A stretch of 64,000 nt of DNA from MED-G105 sp039819085 (GTDB lineage: Bacteria; Pseudomonadota; Alphaproteobacteria; Caulobacterales; Parvularculaceae): assembly GCA_039819085.1 (NCBI GenBank), contig JBCBSQ010000003.1, positions 124,001 to 188,000 of the forward strand. Reading direction: 5' to 3'. The number at the start of each line of letters is the position of its first letter. Position 1 is the stretch's first letter. The translations under genes and the position numbers were made by a program. This document shows, piece after piece, positions 1 through 9,921 of the stretch. The notes under the pieces are model-generated. The model was not told the origin of the DNA. It saw only the letters and a list, made by a program, of their open reading frames with translations, and did not search any database.

Positions 1-597
1 GAGAATGGCCGCAGCGGCGTACATGCCGGCGAACAGGTCAGAGACCGCGACGCCGACTTTTGTGGGCTCGCCGCCGGGCTCGCCGTCCGGCGCGCCGGTG
101 ACGGACATGAGGCCGGACATCGCCTGGATCATGAAGTCATAGCCGGCGCGATCTTTATACGGACCATCCTGGCCGAAACCGGTGATCGAGCAATAGACGA
201 TTTTTGGATTGATTTCGCGAATGGAAGGGTAGTCGAGCCCGTATTTGATCAGCCCTCCAACCTTGAAGTTTTCGATCAGAATATCGGCCTTCTCCGCAAG
301 GCGGCGCACGATCTCAGCGCCTTCCGGCTTCGAGAAGTCGATTTCAACTGAACGCTTGTTGCGGTTTGCGCACTGGAAATAGGCGGCGTCGCGTCCGCTT
401 CCGTCGCCGCCATTGATGAAGGGCGGGCCCCAGGCCCTGGTGTCGTCGCCAAGGCCCGGCCTTTCGATCTTGATGACTTCCGCGCCGAGATCGCCCAGAA
501 GCTGGCTCGCCCATGGGCCGGCGAGCACGCGAGACAGGTCAAGTACGCTGACGCCTGAAAGCGGTCCGCCCGCGCTTGAGGGGTGATCATTGGCCAT
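1..597 (-). CDS. CaiB/BaiF family (class III) CoA-transferase, C-terminus outside window
   Basis: The first 199 residues of a class III CoA-transferase are present; the gene runs off the left edge. This family moves CoA between acyl groups in the cytoplasm. The N-terminus has the family pattern GPWASQLLGDLGAEVIKIE (about residues 28-46), then NRNKRSVEIDF and DILIENF. Asp154, in the context AGYDFMIQAMSG, fits the catalytic Asp position of the family. The start is the ATG at 597. It is transcribed divergently from an acyl-CoA ligase, so a role in fatty or organic acid CoA metabolism is likely, but the substrate cannot be read from the sequence. Confidence 0.9.
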   Translation of the reverse strand, partial: MANDHPSSAGGPLSGVSVLDLSRVLAGPWASQLLGDLGAEVIKIERPGLGDDTRAWGPPFINGGDGSGRDAAYFQCANRNKRSVEIDFSKPEGAEIVRRLAEKADILIENFKVGGLIKYGLDYPSIREINPKIVYCSITGFGQDGPYKDRAGYDFMIQAMSGLMSVTGAPDGEPGGEPTKVGVAVSDLFAGMYAAAAIL

Positions 598-860
598 TCG
601 TCCTCATACGCGCGCTTGGCTGGATGTGTGAAGCCGTTTCCCTTTCAATCCCGAGGGACAATGGTCGAGAGTCTTCGCGAGGTGGGCGGCGATAGCGGTC
701 CGGCGAATTGACCAGGGCCAGCGCGTTCGTAAGATATAAGCAAAATCAAGAAGAAGCCGGAGGGCGGACGTCGGGCGCAGGCGCGGCGATCGGGTCAACC
801 GTCAGGAATGAAGATCGCCCGGACCGCCGGGGCGGCGCGACAAGAAAGGGAGGACGCCCC
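598..860. other. Intergenic region between divergent CoA-transferase and acyl-CoA ligase
   Basis: This 263-base stretch separates two divergent genes and should hold both promoters. The open reading frame of the ligase extends upstream into it from 708, but that part reads as arginine-rich, low-complexity sequence. A good Shine-Dalgarno sits only in front of the ATG at 861. No clear operator was seen. Confidence 0.4.
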
Positions 861-2480
861 ATGCAAGGCTTGATGATGGATCGGCCGTTGTTGACGACCG
901 AGATTTTGAAGCATGCGCTACGCAACTACCGGAAGACCGAGATCGTCACGCGAACGGTGGAAGGGCCAATTCACCGCTATACCGTCGCTGACGCTGGAGA
1001 GCGGATCGCGCAATTGGCGAACGCGCTCGTCGACCTCGGTGTGAAGCATGGCGATCGGGTTGGCGTCATCGGCTGGAACACGCACCGCCAGTTCGAGATG
1101 TACTTTGCGGTCGGCGGCATTGGCGCGGTGTTGCATACGGTCAATCCGCGGCTCGGCCCGCAAAACGCCGCCTACGTCATAAATCACGCCGAAGACGACT
1201 GGCTCTTTTACGACACGACGTTCGCGCCGCTCGTCAACGCGATCGCCCCGGGCCTTACGAGCGTTAAAGGACGGGTGTTGTTGACGGATGAAGGCAATGT
1301 CGGCGACGCTGGCGGCGAAGGCGTGCGCACTTATGAGGAGCTGATTGCGGGCAAGCCGACCTCTTTTGAATGGCGCGACTTCGATGAGAATGAAGCCGTC
1401 GCCATGTGCTACACCTCCGGCACAACGGGCAATCCGAAGGGGGTCGTTTATTCGCACAGGGCGCTTGTCATTCAGACGTTCGCCTCGCTTCTGCCTTCCG
1501 CGCTGGCGCTGAAGGAAGGAGAGACATTGCTCCCCGTCGTCCCGATGTTTCATGTGAACGCCTGGAACACCCCTTATTGCTGCATGATGGCTGGCGTGAA
1601 GCAGGTCTTTCCGGGGCCGCGGCTTGATGGCGAAGGGCTCTATGAATTGCTTGAGGGAGAGAAGGTCGACTTTTCCGCTGGCGTGCCGACGGTCTGGCTG
1701 GGTCTGCTTCAGTATCTCCAGAAAACGGGCAAGACGCTAAACCATTTGAAGAAAGGCCTGTCCGGCGGCTCAGCGCTGCCGGAGGCGATCATTCGCGGCT
1801 TTGCGGAGCATGGCGTTGAGATCCAGCAGGGCTGGGGCATGACCGAGATGAGCCCGCTCGGCACGGTCAACACCTTGCCGCCGCATCTGGCTGAGATGTC
1901 TCTCGACGAAAGCATGCGCCACCGTCTGAAGGCGGGACGGGCAATGCCTTTTGTGGACATGAGGATCGTCTCGCCCGACGGGCACATCCTTCCCAATGAC
2001 GGCGAAAGCGACGGGCATCTGCAAGTTCGCGGGCCATGGATTGTCGGATCCTACTACAAGCCGGAGGCCGCGACGCTCACCGCAGATGGGTGGTTCGACA
2101 CTGGCGACGTCGCCACGATCGACGAAGATGGCTTTCTCGAGATCACGGACAGGGCGAAAGACGTCATCAAAACGGGCGGAGAATGGGTGTCGTCAATCGA
2201 TATCGAGAACGCCGCCATCCTTCATCCCGACGTCGCGAACGCAGCTGTCATTGGAGTGCACCATCCCAGATGGCAGGAGCGCCCACTTCTGATTGTGGTT
2301 CGCAATGATGGGGCGGATGCGGACGCGGCGGCGATCACCGAGTTCCTGAAGCAGCGGCTGGACAAGATCGCGATCCCTGACGCCATTGAATTTGTTGAGG
2401 AACTTCCTCTCGGGGCGACCGGAAAAGTGCTCAAAACCGAGCTGCGCAAGAAGTTCAAGGGCTACGAACTCCCGGCCTGA
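861..2480 (+). CDS. AMP-dependent acyl-CoA synthetase/ligase (AlkK/DmdB-like)
   Basis: A 539-residue adenylate-forming enzyme that activates a carboxylic acid with ATP and then CoA. The P-loop-like A3 motif YTSGTTGNPKG lies near residue 182, the A5 motif QGWGMTEMSP in the middle, the A7/A8 region YYKPEAATLTADGWFDTGD further on, and the catalytic-lysine A10 motif GATGKVLKTELRKKF near the C-terminus. Length and N-terminal style match medium/long-chain fatty acyl-CoA ligases and 3-methylmercaptopropionyl-CoA ligases; the exact substrate is not decided. The ATG at 861 was chosen because AAGGGAGG precedes it by a normal distance; an in-frame extension to 708 looks non-coding. It is divergent from a CoA-transferase. 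Confidence 0.92.
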   Translation: MQGLMMDRPLLTTEILKHALRNYRKTEIVTRTVEGPIHRYTVADAGERIAQLANALVDLGVKHGDRVGVIGWNTHRQFEMYFAVGGIGAVLHTVNPRLGPQNAAYVINHAEDDWLFYDTTFAPLVNAIAPGLTSVKGRVLLTDEGNVGDAGGEGVRTYEELIAGKPTSFEWRDFDENEAVAMCYTSGTTGNPKGVVYSHRALVIQTFASLLPSALALKEGETLLPVVPMFHVNAWNTPYCCMMAGVKQVFPGPRLDGEGLYELLEGEKVDFSAGVPTVWLGLLQYLQKTGKTLNHLKKGLSGGSALPEAIIRGFAEHGVEIQQGWGMTEMSPLGTVNTLPPHLAEMSLDESMRHRLKAGRAMPFVDMRIVSPDGHILPNDGESDGHLQVRGPWIVGSYYKPEAATLTADGWFDTGDVATIDEDGFLEITDRAKDVIKTGGEWVSSIDIENAAILHPDVANAAVIGVHHPRWQERPLLIVVRNDGADADAAAITEFLKQRLDKIAIPDAIEFVEELPLGATGKVLKTELRKKFKGYELPA

Positions 2481-2698
2481 GCGCAGGGGCCCTTGATCTA
2501 GCCATTCCGGATCGCCGTAATGTGATCGCTTCCGTCGCGCTTTAGGCGATGGAGGCGAGTTGCTTGGCGCGTATGAAAACGCGTAGACGATCGACGTTCA
2601 CGCGCGAAAAACAGTTTGCTGCTAGGTATCGCTTGTCAAAAAGCACGGCGCTACGGCGCGCAAGCAGCGTTCGCCGGCGCCAAAATGGGCTTACTATT

Positions 2699-3859
2699 GT
2701 GATCCGACGGGGGACATTCTTGGCCGGACTCGCTGTTGGCGGGATCATCGGCGCAGCCGCCATGATCGGCGCAGCGCAATTCATTGCGCGGAGTCCGACG
2801 GACGTGACGGCCGCCAAGGGCGGTCAGCCGGGCCGTCAGGGGCCGACGTCTGGCCGTGGGCCTGCGCGGACCCCGGCGGTGGCGTTTGCGCAGATCGAAC
2901 CTGCGGCGATCGGCGTCAGGCTCTCTTCGATTGGCGTCGCCCGATCGATACGGTCCGTAGACATCACGTCTGAAGTCGCCGGCATTGTCGTGGACGTCCG
3001 GTTCACGCCTGGCCAGGCCGTGAAGGCGGGCGACGTGCTTTTGCGGCTGGATGATCGCGAACAGCGGATTGCGCTCGAACGTGCGAAAGCTCAGTACCCG
3101 ATCGCGAGACGCAACGCCCGCCGTTTTGCGGCGCTCGCCAGAGACGATGCTGGTTCGCAAGTCGAAGCGGACACTGCGGCGACGGAAGCTGAACGGCTTG
3201 CCGCTGAAGTGAAGTCAGCTGAGTTCGAGCTGTCGAGGCGCACGATAAGCGCGCCATTCGATGGCGTTCTGGGGCTCGCCGATATTGAGCCAGGCGACCT
3301 GGTCTCCGCCGCGCAGCTCGTTGTCTCGATCGACGACACGCGTCGCATGATCGTTGCGTTTCCGGTGCCGCAGGAGGCGTCCCGCGACGTCGCCATTGGT
3401 CAGGAGGCGGAACTTATCGACCCGCGCGCGCCGGGCGGGCGCATCCCCGGCGCGGTGACGGCGATCGATTCACGCGTCGATCCGGCCGCGCGCACATTGA
3501 TGGTCGAAGGCACGTTTGAAAATGAAGACGGCGCGATCCGGCCTGGCGCGACGTTCGAAGTCGAGACCCGGTCGCGTGGCGCAGAGGCGCTCCGGGCGCC
3601 GAGCATTGCGGTTCAGTGGGACCGCACTGGCTCGTTTGTCTGGGCGCTCGACAAGGCCGGCGCGGCGAAGCGGGTTGGCGTCGTGATCGCGCAACGTGAG
3701 CCGGATTCTGTCTTGATCCGCGGGCCGCTCGCGCCGGGCGACGTCGTTATCTCCGACGGCGCCGATCGCGTCCGCCCAGGCATGGTCTTCGACCGGCGCC
3801 GAACGACACCGAGGGGCGGCGCCGCTGGCGCCGGCGCGGCGGCCGGGGGGCTGGATTGA
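2699..3859 (+). CDS. RND efflux periplasmic adaptor (membrane fusion protein)
   Basis: The periplasmic adaptor of a tripartite efflux system. After a basic start and a hydrophobic anchor (FLAGLAVGGIIGAAAM) it has the lipoyl-type half motifs SEVAGIVVDVRFTPGQAVKAG and ISAPFDGVLGLADIEPGD around a helical hairpin, then beta-barrel and membrane-proximal domains. The C-terminus is glycine/alanine rich. The start is uncertain: GTG at 2699 is used because residues encoded upstream (from ATG 2549 or 2573) are an Arg-rich run that looks non-coding; TTG 2720, preceded by GGGGGA, is an alternative. The stop overlaps the TTG start of the RND permease by four bases, so the two are translationally coupled. 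Confidence 0.87.
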   Translation: MIRRGTFLAGLAVGGIIGAAAMIGAAQFIARSPTDVTAAKGGQPGRQGPTSGRGPARTPAVAFAQIEPAAIGVRLSSIGVARSIRSVDITSEVAGIVVDVRFTPGQAVKAGDVLLRLDDREQRIALERAKAQYPIARRNARRFAALARDDAGSQVEADTAATEAERLAAEVKSAEFELSRRTISAPFDGVLGLADIEPGDLVSAAQLVVSIDDTRRMIVAFPVPQEASRDVAIGQEAELIDPRAPGGRIPGAVTAIDSRVDPAARTLMVEGTFENEDGAIRPGATFEVETRSRGAEALRAPSIAVQWDRTGSFVWALDKAGAAKRVGVVIAQREPDSVLIRGPLAPGDVVISDGADRVRPGMVFDRRRTTPRGGAAGAGAAAGGLD

Positions 3860-6800
3860 CCGGCCAGCGCGACCCGGCGCATGGCGACGGCTCCGCCCTT
3901 GGCGGCGGCCTGATTGAGGCGTTCGTCAGGCGTCCCGTCCTCTCGGGCGTTCTTAGCCTCCTGATCGGGATTGCGGGCCTCGCCGCGCTTCTTGGCGTGG
4001 AGGTTCGCGAACTCCCCGACGTCGACCAGCCGGTAGTGACGATCCGTACGGAGTATCCGGGGGCGGCGCCAGACGTCATCGACGCGGAGATTACATCCAC
4101 CCTCGAAAGCGCCGTTGCGCAGGTCGACGGGATCACGTCGATTTCGTCGTCCTCAAGCTACCAGCGCTCCAATGTGACGATTGAGTTCGGCAGCGACGTC
4201 GATATCAACGTGGCGGCGACCGACATCCAGAACGCCGTCGCCGGCGAGCTTCGCGATTTGCCCGAAGATGTGGAGCCGCCGGAGGTCGTTAAGGCGGACA
4301 ATGACGCCCAACCCATCATGCGGCTTTATGTGTCCGCGGAAGGCTATGACGACGCGCGTCTCGCCGATTTGATCGACGACGTTATTCTCCCGCGCGTCCA
4401 GGCGGTGACCGGGGTCGCCGAAGCTTACTCGTACGGCACCCGACAGCGCGTGATCCGGGTTCGGATTTTGCCGGCGGCGCTGGCGGCGCGCCAGCTTTCG
4501 GTAAGCGATGTTGTCGCGCTGTTGCGGACGGCGGGACAATCGGCGCCCAGCGGAAGGCTGAGGGGACGCGACCAGGATCTTCTGATCAGATCCGAAGCCC
4601 AGGCCGATACGCCTGAGAAAGTCGCTGAACTCCGTTTCGCCAATGGCGTCCGGATGCGCGACGTCGCTGTCGTGGAGTGGGGCCTTGAAGACGAGACGAC
4701 GACGGCGCGTGTGAACGGCCTGCCAGGCGTTGGCATAGGGGTCGTCCGGCAGGCGCAGTCGAACACCGTGACGGTCGCGGACGGCGTTTACGCCGCTGTT
4801 GACGAACTGAACGCGTCTCTTCCGTCCGGGGTCATTGTGAGCGTCACCGTGGACGACGCCATTTTCATCCGACGGGCGATCAGTGAAGTGACGCGCAGTC
4901 TCGGTTTCGCGACCCTGATCGTCACGATCGTGATTTTCGTCTTCCTGCGATCCGCGCGCGCAACGCTTGTGCCAGTGATCGCGATACCAGTCTCGCTCCT
5001 CGGGACGGTCGCGGCGATCTATCTTGCAGGTTTCTCCGTCAACCTGATCACGCTATTGGCGCTTGTCATGTCGACCGGGCTCGTGGTCGACGATGCGATT
5101 GTCGTGACCGAGAATATCGAGCGGCGTCGCGGCGATGGCCTCGGCAAAAGGGCGGCGGCCGTTCTTGGGGCGCGCGAGATCGTTTTCGCGGTCCTGTCGA
5201 CCACTGCGACCCTTGCAGCCGTTTTTGTGCCGATTTCCTTTCTGCCCGGCCAGGCGGGCAAGCTCTTTTCCGAGTTTGGTTTCACGCTCGCGTTCGCCGT
5301 GTGCGTATCTTCTTTCGTGGCGTTGACGCTCTGCCCGATGCTATCGGTCAAGCTCGCTAAAGAGACGCCTCGAGCATTGGATGATCCCGCAAAAGCGTCT
5401 GGCGCGCGCAGCAAAGCCGGAGGGTTTGACATTGTCCGGCGCGCCTACCGCGGCGCGTTGGAAGTGTTGATCCGTAAGCCGATAGTTCCAATCATCGTGG
5501 CGCTCGTCTTCGCCTCCGGAACGGCTTTCGTCTACGATTCCCTGCCGCGGGAGTTAACGCCCAAGGAGGATCGTGGCGGCGTCTTCATGATTGTACGCGT
5601 TCAGGAAGGGGCAAACCTCGCCTATCTGGACCAGAAGGTCGAGGAAATCGAACGTCAGCTCTTGCCGTTCGTGGAGGAAGGCGATGCGTCGAACGTCATT
5701 TCGATCAATGGCGCGCGCGGGTCGATCTTGTCGTTTGTGATCCTGAAGCTGAAAGATTGGTCAGTACGCGACACCCCGCAGATCGAATTTGAGCGCGCAT
5801 TGAGGCGCATAACCTCGAATATTCCTGGCGCGACGGTTTTCGTCCGATCGGGGAATAGTCTCGGCATTCGAGGAGCCGGTCAAGGGCTGCAGTTCGCCGT
5901 AACGGGCGACGACTATGTTGAGGCGGCGACGGCGGCTGAAGAAATCGTCACGCGGCTGCAGCAAAGCGATACGTTCGGCTTCGTTCGCCTGAATTTCTCG
6001 ATGGCGCAGCCGCAGGTGACGATCGACATTGATCGCGAAGCGGCGACGCTTATCGGCGCGCCGATCGAAGAGATCACGACAGCGATCAATGTGATGGCTG
6101 ACGAATTCCGGGCGGGCGAAGTGTTTATCGGCGACGATGCGATCGACATCATGGCGTCCGCAGGCGGTTCTCCGATTGACGACCCGACCGATCTTCAAAA
6201 TGTCTTTATTCGAACGGATAGCGGCGCGTTTGTGCCACTCTCGTCTGTCGCAACCGTAACCGAAAAGGCGGTCCCATCGACGCTCGCGCGCGAGCAAAGG
6301 AGACGCGCGGTTCCGGTGACGGCGTCGCTCGCGCCGACGGCGCGTCTTGGCGACGCAGCCAGCGAACTTCAAGCGATCGCCGATGAAATCTTGCCTCAGA
6401 CAATGTCGATCACGCTCCTCGGGGAGGCGCGGCTTTTGAAGCAGGCCGACAACGCCACCTTGCTTGTTTTCGGGTTCGCCGGGTTGATCGTCTTTCTCGT
6501 GCTCGCCGCCCAGTTTGAGAGTATAATCAGTTCGCTGATTATCATGGTGACGGTGCCGTTCGGCCTCGCCGCCGCCATCTACGCAATGGCGCTGGTTGGC
6601 GGCTCAATCAACTATTACAGTCAAATCGGCCTTGTGCTGCTTATCGGCATTATGGCGAAGAATGGCATTCTTATCGTCGAGTTCGCCAACCAATTGCGTG
6701 ATCAGGGCGCGAGCGTGCGCGAGGCCATTCTGGAGGCGTCGTCGATCCGTCTGCGTCCGGTGGCGATGACGGCCATATCCACCCTTTTCGGCGGCGCGCC

Positions 6801-7008
6801 ATTGATTATCGGGTCCGGAGCGGGCGCCGAATCGCGCGCTGCGCTCGGTTGGGTGATTGTCGGCGGGCTGGGGTTTGCGACGATTTTCACGCTCTTCCTG
6901 ACGCCCGTCGCCTATTACCTGTTCGCCCGCTTCTCCAAGCCGCGCGCCGCCGAAGAGCGCGCGGTCACAGAAGAACTCGCCGCCGCGCGCGATCGGGCGG
7001 CGGCCTAG
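3856..7008 (+). CDS. RND family efflux transporter permease
   Basis: A 1050-residue inner-membrane proton-driven exporter of the resistance-nodulation-division superfamily, full length for the HAE1-like group. The first transmembrane helix follows FVRRPVLSGVLSLLIGIAGL, then the porter-domain sequence ELPDVDQPVVTI. The motif GLVVDDAIVVTENIERR in helix 4 supplies the adjacent acidic residues expected for proton relay. A second half repeats the topology and ends in a helix cluster containing GIMAKNGILIVEFANQ. The start is TTG at 3856, overlapping the adaptor stop (TTGA). There is no outer-membrane channel gene nearby, so a TolC-type partner must be elsewhere. Substrate unknown. Confidence 0.93.
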   Translation: MTGQRDPAHGDGSALGGGLIEAFVRRPVLSGVLSLLIGIAGLAALLGVEVRELPDVDQPVVTIRTEYPGAAPDVIDAEITSTLESAVAQVDGITSISSSSSYQRSNVTIEFGSDVDINVAATDIQNAVAGELRDLPEDVEPPEVVKADNDAQPIMRLYVSAEGYDDARLADLIDDVILPRVQAVTGVAEAYSYGTRQRVIRVRILPAALAARQLSVSDVVALLRTAGQSAPSGRLRGRDQDLLIRSEAQADTPEKVAELRFANGVRMRDVAVVEWGLEDETTTARVNGLPGVGIGVVRQAQSNTVTVADGVYAAVDELNASLPSGVIVSVTVDDAIFIRRAISEVTRSLGFATLIVTIVIFVFLRSARATLVPVIAIPVSLLGTVAAIYLAGFSVNLITLLALVMSTGLVVDDAIVVTENIERRRGDGLGKRAAAVLGAREIVFAVLSTTATLAAVFVPISFLPGQAGKLFSEFGFTLAFAVCVSSFVALTLCPMLSVKLAKETPRALDDPAKASGARSKAGGFDIVRRAYRGALEVLIRKPIVPIIVALVFASGTAFVYDSLPRELTPKEDRGGVFMIVRVQEGANLAYLDQKVEEIERQLLPFVEEGDASNVISINGARGSILSFVILKLKDWSVRDTPQIEFERALRRITSNIPGATVFVRSGNSLGIRGAGQGLQFAVTGDDYVEAATAAEEIVTRLQQSDTFGFVRLNFSMAQPQVTIDIDREAATLIGAPIEEITTAINVMADEFRAGEVFIGDDAIDIMASAGGSPIDDPTDLQNVFIRTDSGAFVPLSSVATVTEKAVPSTLAREQRRRAVPVTASLAPTARLGDAASELQAIADEILPQTMSITLLGEARLLKQADNATLLVFGFAGLIVFLVLAAQFESIISSLIIMVTVPFGLAAAIYAMALVGGSINYYSQIGLVLLIGIMAKNGILIVEFANQLRDQGASVREAILEASSIRLRPVAMTAISTLFGGAPLIIGSGAGAESRAALGWVIVGGLGFATIFTLFLTPVAYYLFARFSKPRAAEERAVTEELAAARDRAAA

Positions 7009-7021
7009 GTATTTCTTCAGA

Positions 7022-8080
7022 TCAGTCTGTCCGCGACGCACTGCAGGTTTCGATCGCGGCGTCGAGGCGCGTCAGCCAGGCTTCGCCGTGTCGCGCGCGA
7101 TACCACTGTCTCATCCCACGCGCGGCCGTCTTGAAGGTCGCCTTTTCTTCGATGCTGGGGACGTATACAGCGCCGCCCGCTGCGCGAAAGGCGGCGTAGG
7201 CGTCCTCCGCCATGCGCTTCGGCGTCGCGCGCGTCACGTCTCGCAGGCTCGCGAACCCTTCCTCGACCACGCGTCGTCGTTCGGGAGACAGCGCGCTCCA
7301 ACGCCTTTCTGAGTACCACCAGGCGGCGCCCATATAGCCGTGTCGGTCAAGCACGATGTGCTTGATCTGCTCTTCAAGGCGCATGCTGACGATATCCTGG
7401 ACGCTGTTCTTCGCGCCGTCGACGACGCCGGTGGCGAGGGCCGCGTAGACTTCCGACCAGGCGACAGGCGTTGGATTTGCGCCGAGGCGAACAACCAGCG
7501 CCTGGCCAATCGGCGCGGCGGTGGTGCGGATTTTAAGGCCTTTCAAGTCGGCCGCCGTGCGAATGGGGCGGCGGGTTGTCGCGAAGTTCCGCCAACCACC
7601 CGTATTGCCGATGACCATGAGCCTGAGGCCGAGGTCAGCGGCGAGGACTTCGCGTCTCAGGACTGAAACCATGTCGCCATCAAGAACGCATTCGGCGACG
7701 GCGTCGTTGTCGAACAGATACGGCAAATCAAAGGCCTGGGCCGGCGGGTGGACCGTCGCGAGGCCGCCAAAGGTGGTCATGAACACGTCAAGCGCGCCGC
7801 TGCGCATGTGGCCGATACATTCGCGCGGGTTGGCGCAGAACTGGCCGGAATGATAGATTTCGACCGAAATCGCACCTTCCGTATGCGTTTCAATATGCGC
7901 CTTCAGGGCCGACGCGCCCGCATAGTCTTCGTCCGCAGGCGATCCGAGAAGCGCGATCCGCATGCGTTCCGGCGGCCGTTGACGCGATTCGAGCATCACG
8001 CCGATGACGCACGCGGCGAGGAGGGCGATGTACGTGGCCGCCAACGCGATTCTGCGCTTGTCGGAACCAAGACTGGTCAT
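7022..8080 (-). CDS. dctP: TRAP transporter solute-binding protein (DctP family)
   Basis: The 352-residue extracytoplasmic solute receptor of a TRAP transporter. It begins with a hydrophobic segment (residues about 11-28) that may be a signal peptide or an anchor; no clear cleavage site is visible. The DctP signature follows: DLKGLKIRTTAAPIGQA with the conserved substrate-binding arginine, then NPTPVAWSEVYAALATGVVD. Such proteins usually bind carboxylates through that arginine. The ATG at 8080 overlaps the stop of the large permease gene by four bases. It is convergent with the RND permease, only 13 bases apart. The usual Glu after VVDG is changed to Ala-Lys-Asn here, so the ligand cannot be guessed. 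Confidence 0.9.
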   Translation of the reverse strand: MTSLGSDKRRIALAATYIALLAACVIGVMLESRQRPPERMRIALLGSPADEDYAGASALKAHIETHTEGAISVEIYHSGQFCANPRECIGHMRSGALDVFMTTFGGLATVHPPAQAFDLPYLFDNDAVAECVLDGDMVSVLRREVLAADLGLRLMVIGNTGGWRNFATTRRPIRTAADLKGLKIRTTAAPIGQALVVRLGANPTPVAWSEVYAALATGVVDGAKNSVQDIVSMRLEEQIKHIVLDRHGYMGAAWWYSERRWSALSPERRRVVEEGFASLRDVTRATPKRMAEDAYAAFRAAGGAVYVPSIEEKATFKTAARGMRQWYRARHGEAWLTRLDAAIETCSASRTD

Positions 8081-9360
8081 GCGAAGCCGAGTGCGCGGGG
8101 GATGGCGAGCGCGACGGGTGGCGCAAAAGTGATCAGGCCGATTACGCATAGATGGGCGGCGAGAAACGGCAGCGCCTCGATTGCGATTCGCTCCGGCGTC
8201 TCGCCTGAAACCGAAGATGTGGCGAACAACACGAGCCCGATCGGCGGGGTTGAAAGACCTACCGTCAGATTGACGCACATGACAATTGCGAAATGCAACG
8301 GGTCGACGCCCAGATTGACGAACGCAGCGCCAAGCGCTGGTCCCAGAATGAGGATTGCCGGTCCGGCGTCGAGGAACATGCCTACAATCAGTAGGAGGAC
8401 GTTTAGCGCAAACAACATCAAGAACAGATTGCCGGGGCGTGCGCTCAACATGTCCGCAATGCTGTCCGCGAGCCCGGAGACCGTCACCATCCAGGAGAAC
8501 GCGACCGAAGCGCCGATAAGAAAAAGGACGACGCCCGATTGCGCGGCTGCGCGAACGAAGATGGTCGCAACGCCCGCAGTCTTTAATTGCGTCGGTCCAA
8601 GCGCCGCCAGAAAGAGCGCGTAGCAGGCGGCGACGGCGGCTGCTTCGGTCGGCGTGAAATATCCGCTGAATATCCCGCCGACCAGAATGACCGGGGTCAC
8701 CAGGGCGGGGCCTGCGCCTTTCGCCGCCGCCCATTGTTCGCTGCGGCTCGCCGGCGGGTGCTTGGGCAGGCCGCGCCGGCGGGCGATTGCGGCGGTAACC
8801 GCCATCATGGAGACGCCCATGAGCAGGCCGGGAACGATTCCGGCCGCGAACAATCCCGCTACGGAGACATTCATGACATAGGCGTAGATGATCATAATGC
8901 CGGAAGGTGGAATAATCGGTCCAATGACGGAAGACGCTGCGGTCACGGCGGCGGCGAAGGGGCCGGGGTATCCCGCTTCCTTCATGGTCGGCGTCAGAAC
9001 GCGTCCAAGAGCCGACGCGTCCGCGATGGCGGAGCCGGACATGCCGGCGAAAAGAATTGAGGCCGCAATGTTGACGTGCGCGAGGCCGCCGCGCAGGCGT
9101 GCAAGGAACGCTTTCGCAAGACGGACAAGCGAAGCTGCGACGCCGCCGGCGGCCATCGCCTCGCCCGCAAGAATGAAGAAGGGCACCGCCATCAGCGGAT
9201 AAGAGTCGATGCCATTGAAGAGCCTAGACGCGAGCACCACAAGGAGGCCGCCTTCGCCATCCAGTACGAGCGCGAGACCGGGGCCTGCGAGGAGCGCAAA
9301 AGCGATCGGCGCGCCGGACGCCAGCAAGAGAATGAACAGCCAGACAAAGGAAAATGACAT
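8077..9360 (-). CDS. dctM: TRAP transporter large permease (DctM subunit)
   Basis: A 427-residue integral membrane protein with about twelve hydrophobic segments, the ion-coupled transport subunit of a TRAP system. Typical DctM motifs are visible: SYPLMAVPFFILAGEAMAAGG near the N-terminus, FAGMSGSAIADASALG, and VIGPIIPPSGIMIIYAY; the second half repeats the fold with GMFLDAGPAILILGP and NLTVGLSTPPIGLVLF. It lies between the small permease (3 bases upstream) and the solute receptor (4-base overlap), the usual compact operon. Confidence 0.95.
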   Translation of the reverse strand: MSFSFVWLFILLLASGAPIAFALLAGPGLALVLDGEGGLLVVLASRLFNGIDSYPLMAVPFFILAGEAMAAGGVAASLVRLAKAFLARLRGGLAHVNIAASILFAGMSGSAIADASALGRVLTPTMKEAGYPGPFAAAVTAASSVIGPIIPPSGIMIIYAYVMNVSVAGLFAAGIVPGLLMGVSMMAVTAAIARRRGLPKHPPASRSEQWAAAKGAGPALVTPVILVGGIFSGYFTPTEAAAVAACYALFLAALGPTQLKTAGVATIFVRAAAQSGVVLFLIGASVAFSWMVTVSGLADSIADMLSARPGNLFLMLFALNVLLLIVGMFLDAGPAILILGPALGAAFVNLGVDPLHFAIVMCVNLTVGLSTPPIGLVLFATSSVSGETPERIAIEALPFLAAHLCVIGLITFAPPVALAIPRALGFA

Positions 9361-9363
9361 GGG

Positions 9364-9921
9364 TTAGTTGGTCGCCTCCGGCGCGCCGGCGAAAGCGGCG
9401 GCCGTTTCTCGCGCCGCGCTCTCTAGGCTAATCAGCATAAAGAGGATCATGACGGGCGGTAGCGGCGAATAAAGAACGCCGGCGGGGACAGGCAGGGAAG
9501 AGGCGCGCACGGCCATCGCATCCGCCGCCATTTGAGCGCCGTGCAATGCGAGCGCCCCGGAAAGCCAGAATATGAGCAAGGCGATCGCGATGGATATGAC
9601 CCGGCGTGAGCGATGGTCGAGCGCGTCGACGAACATCGAGATGCGTAACTGTTGCGCATTGCGATAGGCGTTCGGCGCAGCGAATAGCGCGCCCCAGGTC
9701 ATCAGCGTTTTCGACAGTTCCTCTGACCACGCGAACGAAAGGCCGGCGGCGGTTCTTGACGCGATTTGCGTCATGACGATTGCGAGCATGATCGCGAGCA
9801 ATGCGGCGCTGGCGTTAACGCCCCATTCACATAATGGGCGGCTGAAGCGACCGAGCGCGGTGCTGAGCGCATCGAGCCTTCTTGCGATGTATAGTGGCGT
9901 AGTTGTCGCAGATCGGTTCAT
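9364..9921 (-). CDS. dctQ: TRAP transporter small permease (DctQ subunit)
   Basis: A 185-residue membrane protein with four hydrophobic segments, the small accessory subunit of the TRAP transporter. The sequence TAAGLSFAWSEELSKTLMTW matches the conserved helix-2/loop signature of DctQ proteins (W-x-E-E). First gene of the dctQ-dctM-dctP minus-strand operon. The start is the ATG at 9921. The 218 bases between it and the divergent cheB should contain its promoter. Confidence 0.9.
   Translation of the reverse strand: MNRSATTTPLYIARRLDALSTALGRFSRPLCEWGVNASAALLAIMLAIVMTQIASRTAAGLSFAWSEELSKTLMTWGALFAAPNAYRNAQQLRISMFVDALDHRSRRVISIAIALLIFWLSGALALHGAQMAADAMAVRASSLPVPAGVLYSPLPPVMILFMLISLESAARETAAAFAGAPEATN

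Noticed and set aside
2549..2698. N-terminal extension of the RND adaptor
   Set aside because: The encoded stretch is a long basic Arg/Ser segment unlike adaptor leaders; a start at 2699 or 2720 places the membrane anchor at the N-terminus.
7748..8623. 291-codon plus-strand frame over dctP and dctM
   Set aside because: Antisense to two recognised TRAP transporter genes, with low-complexity composition.
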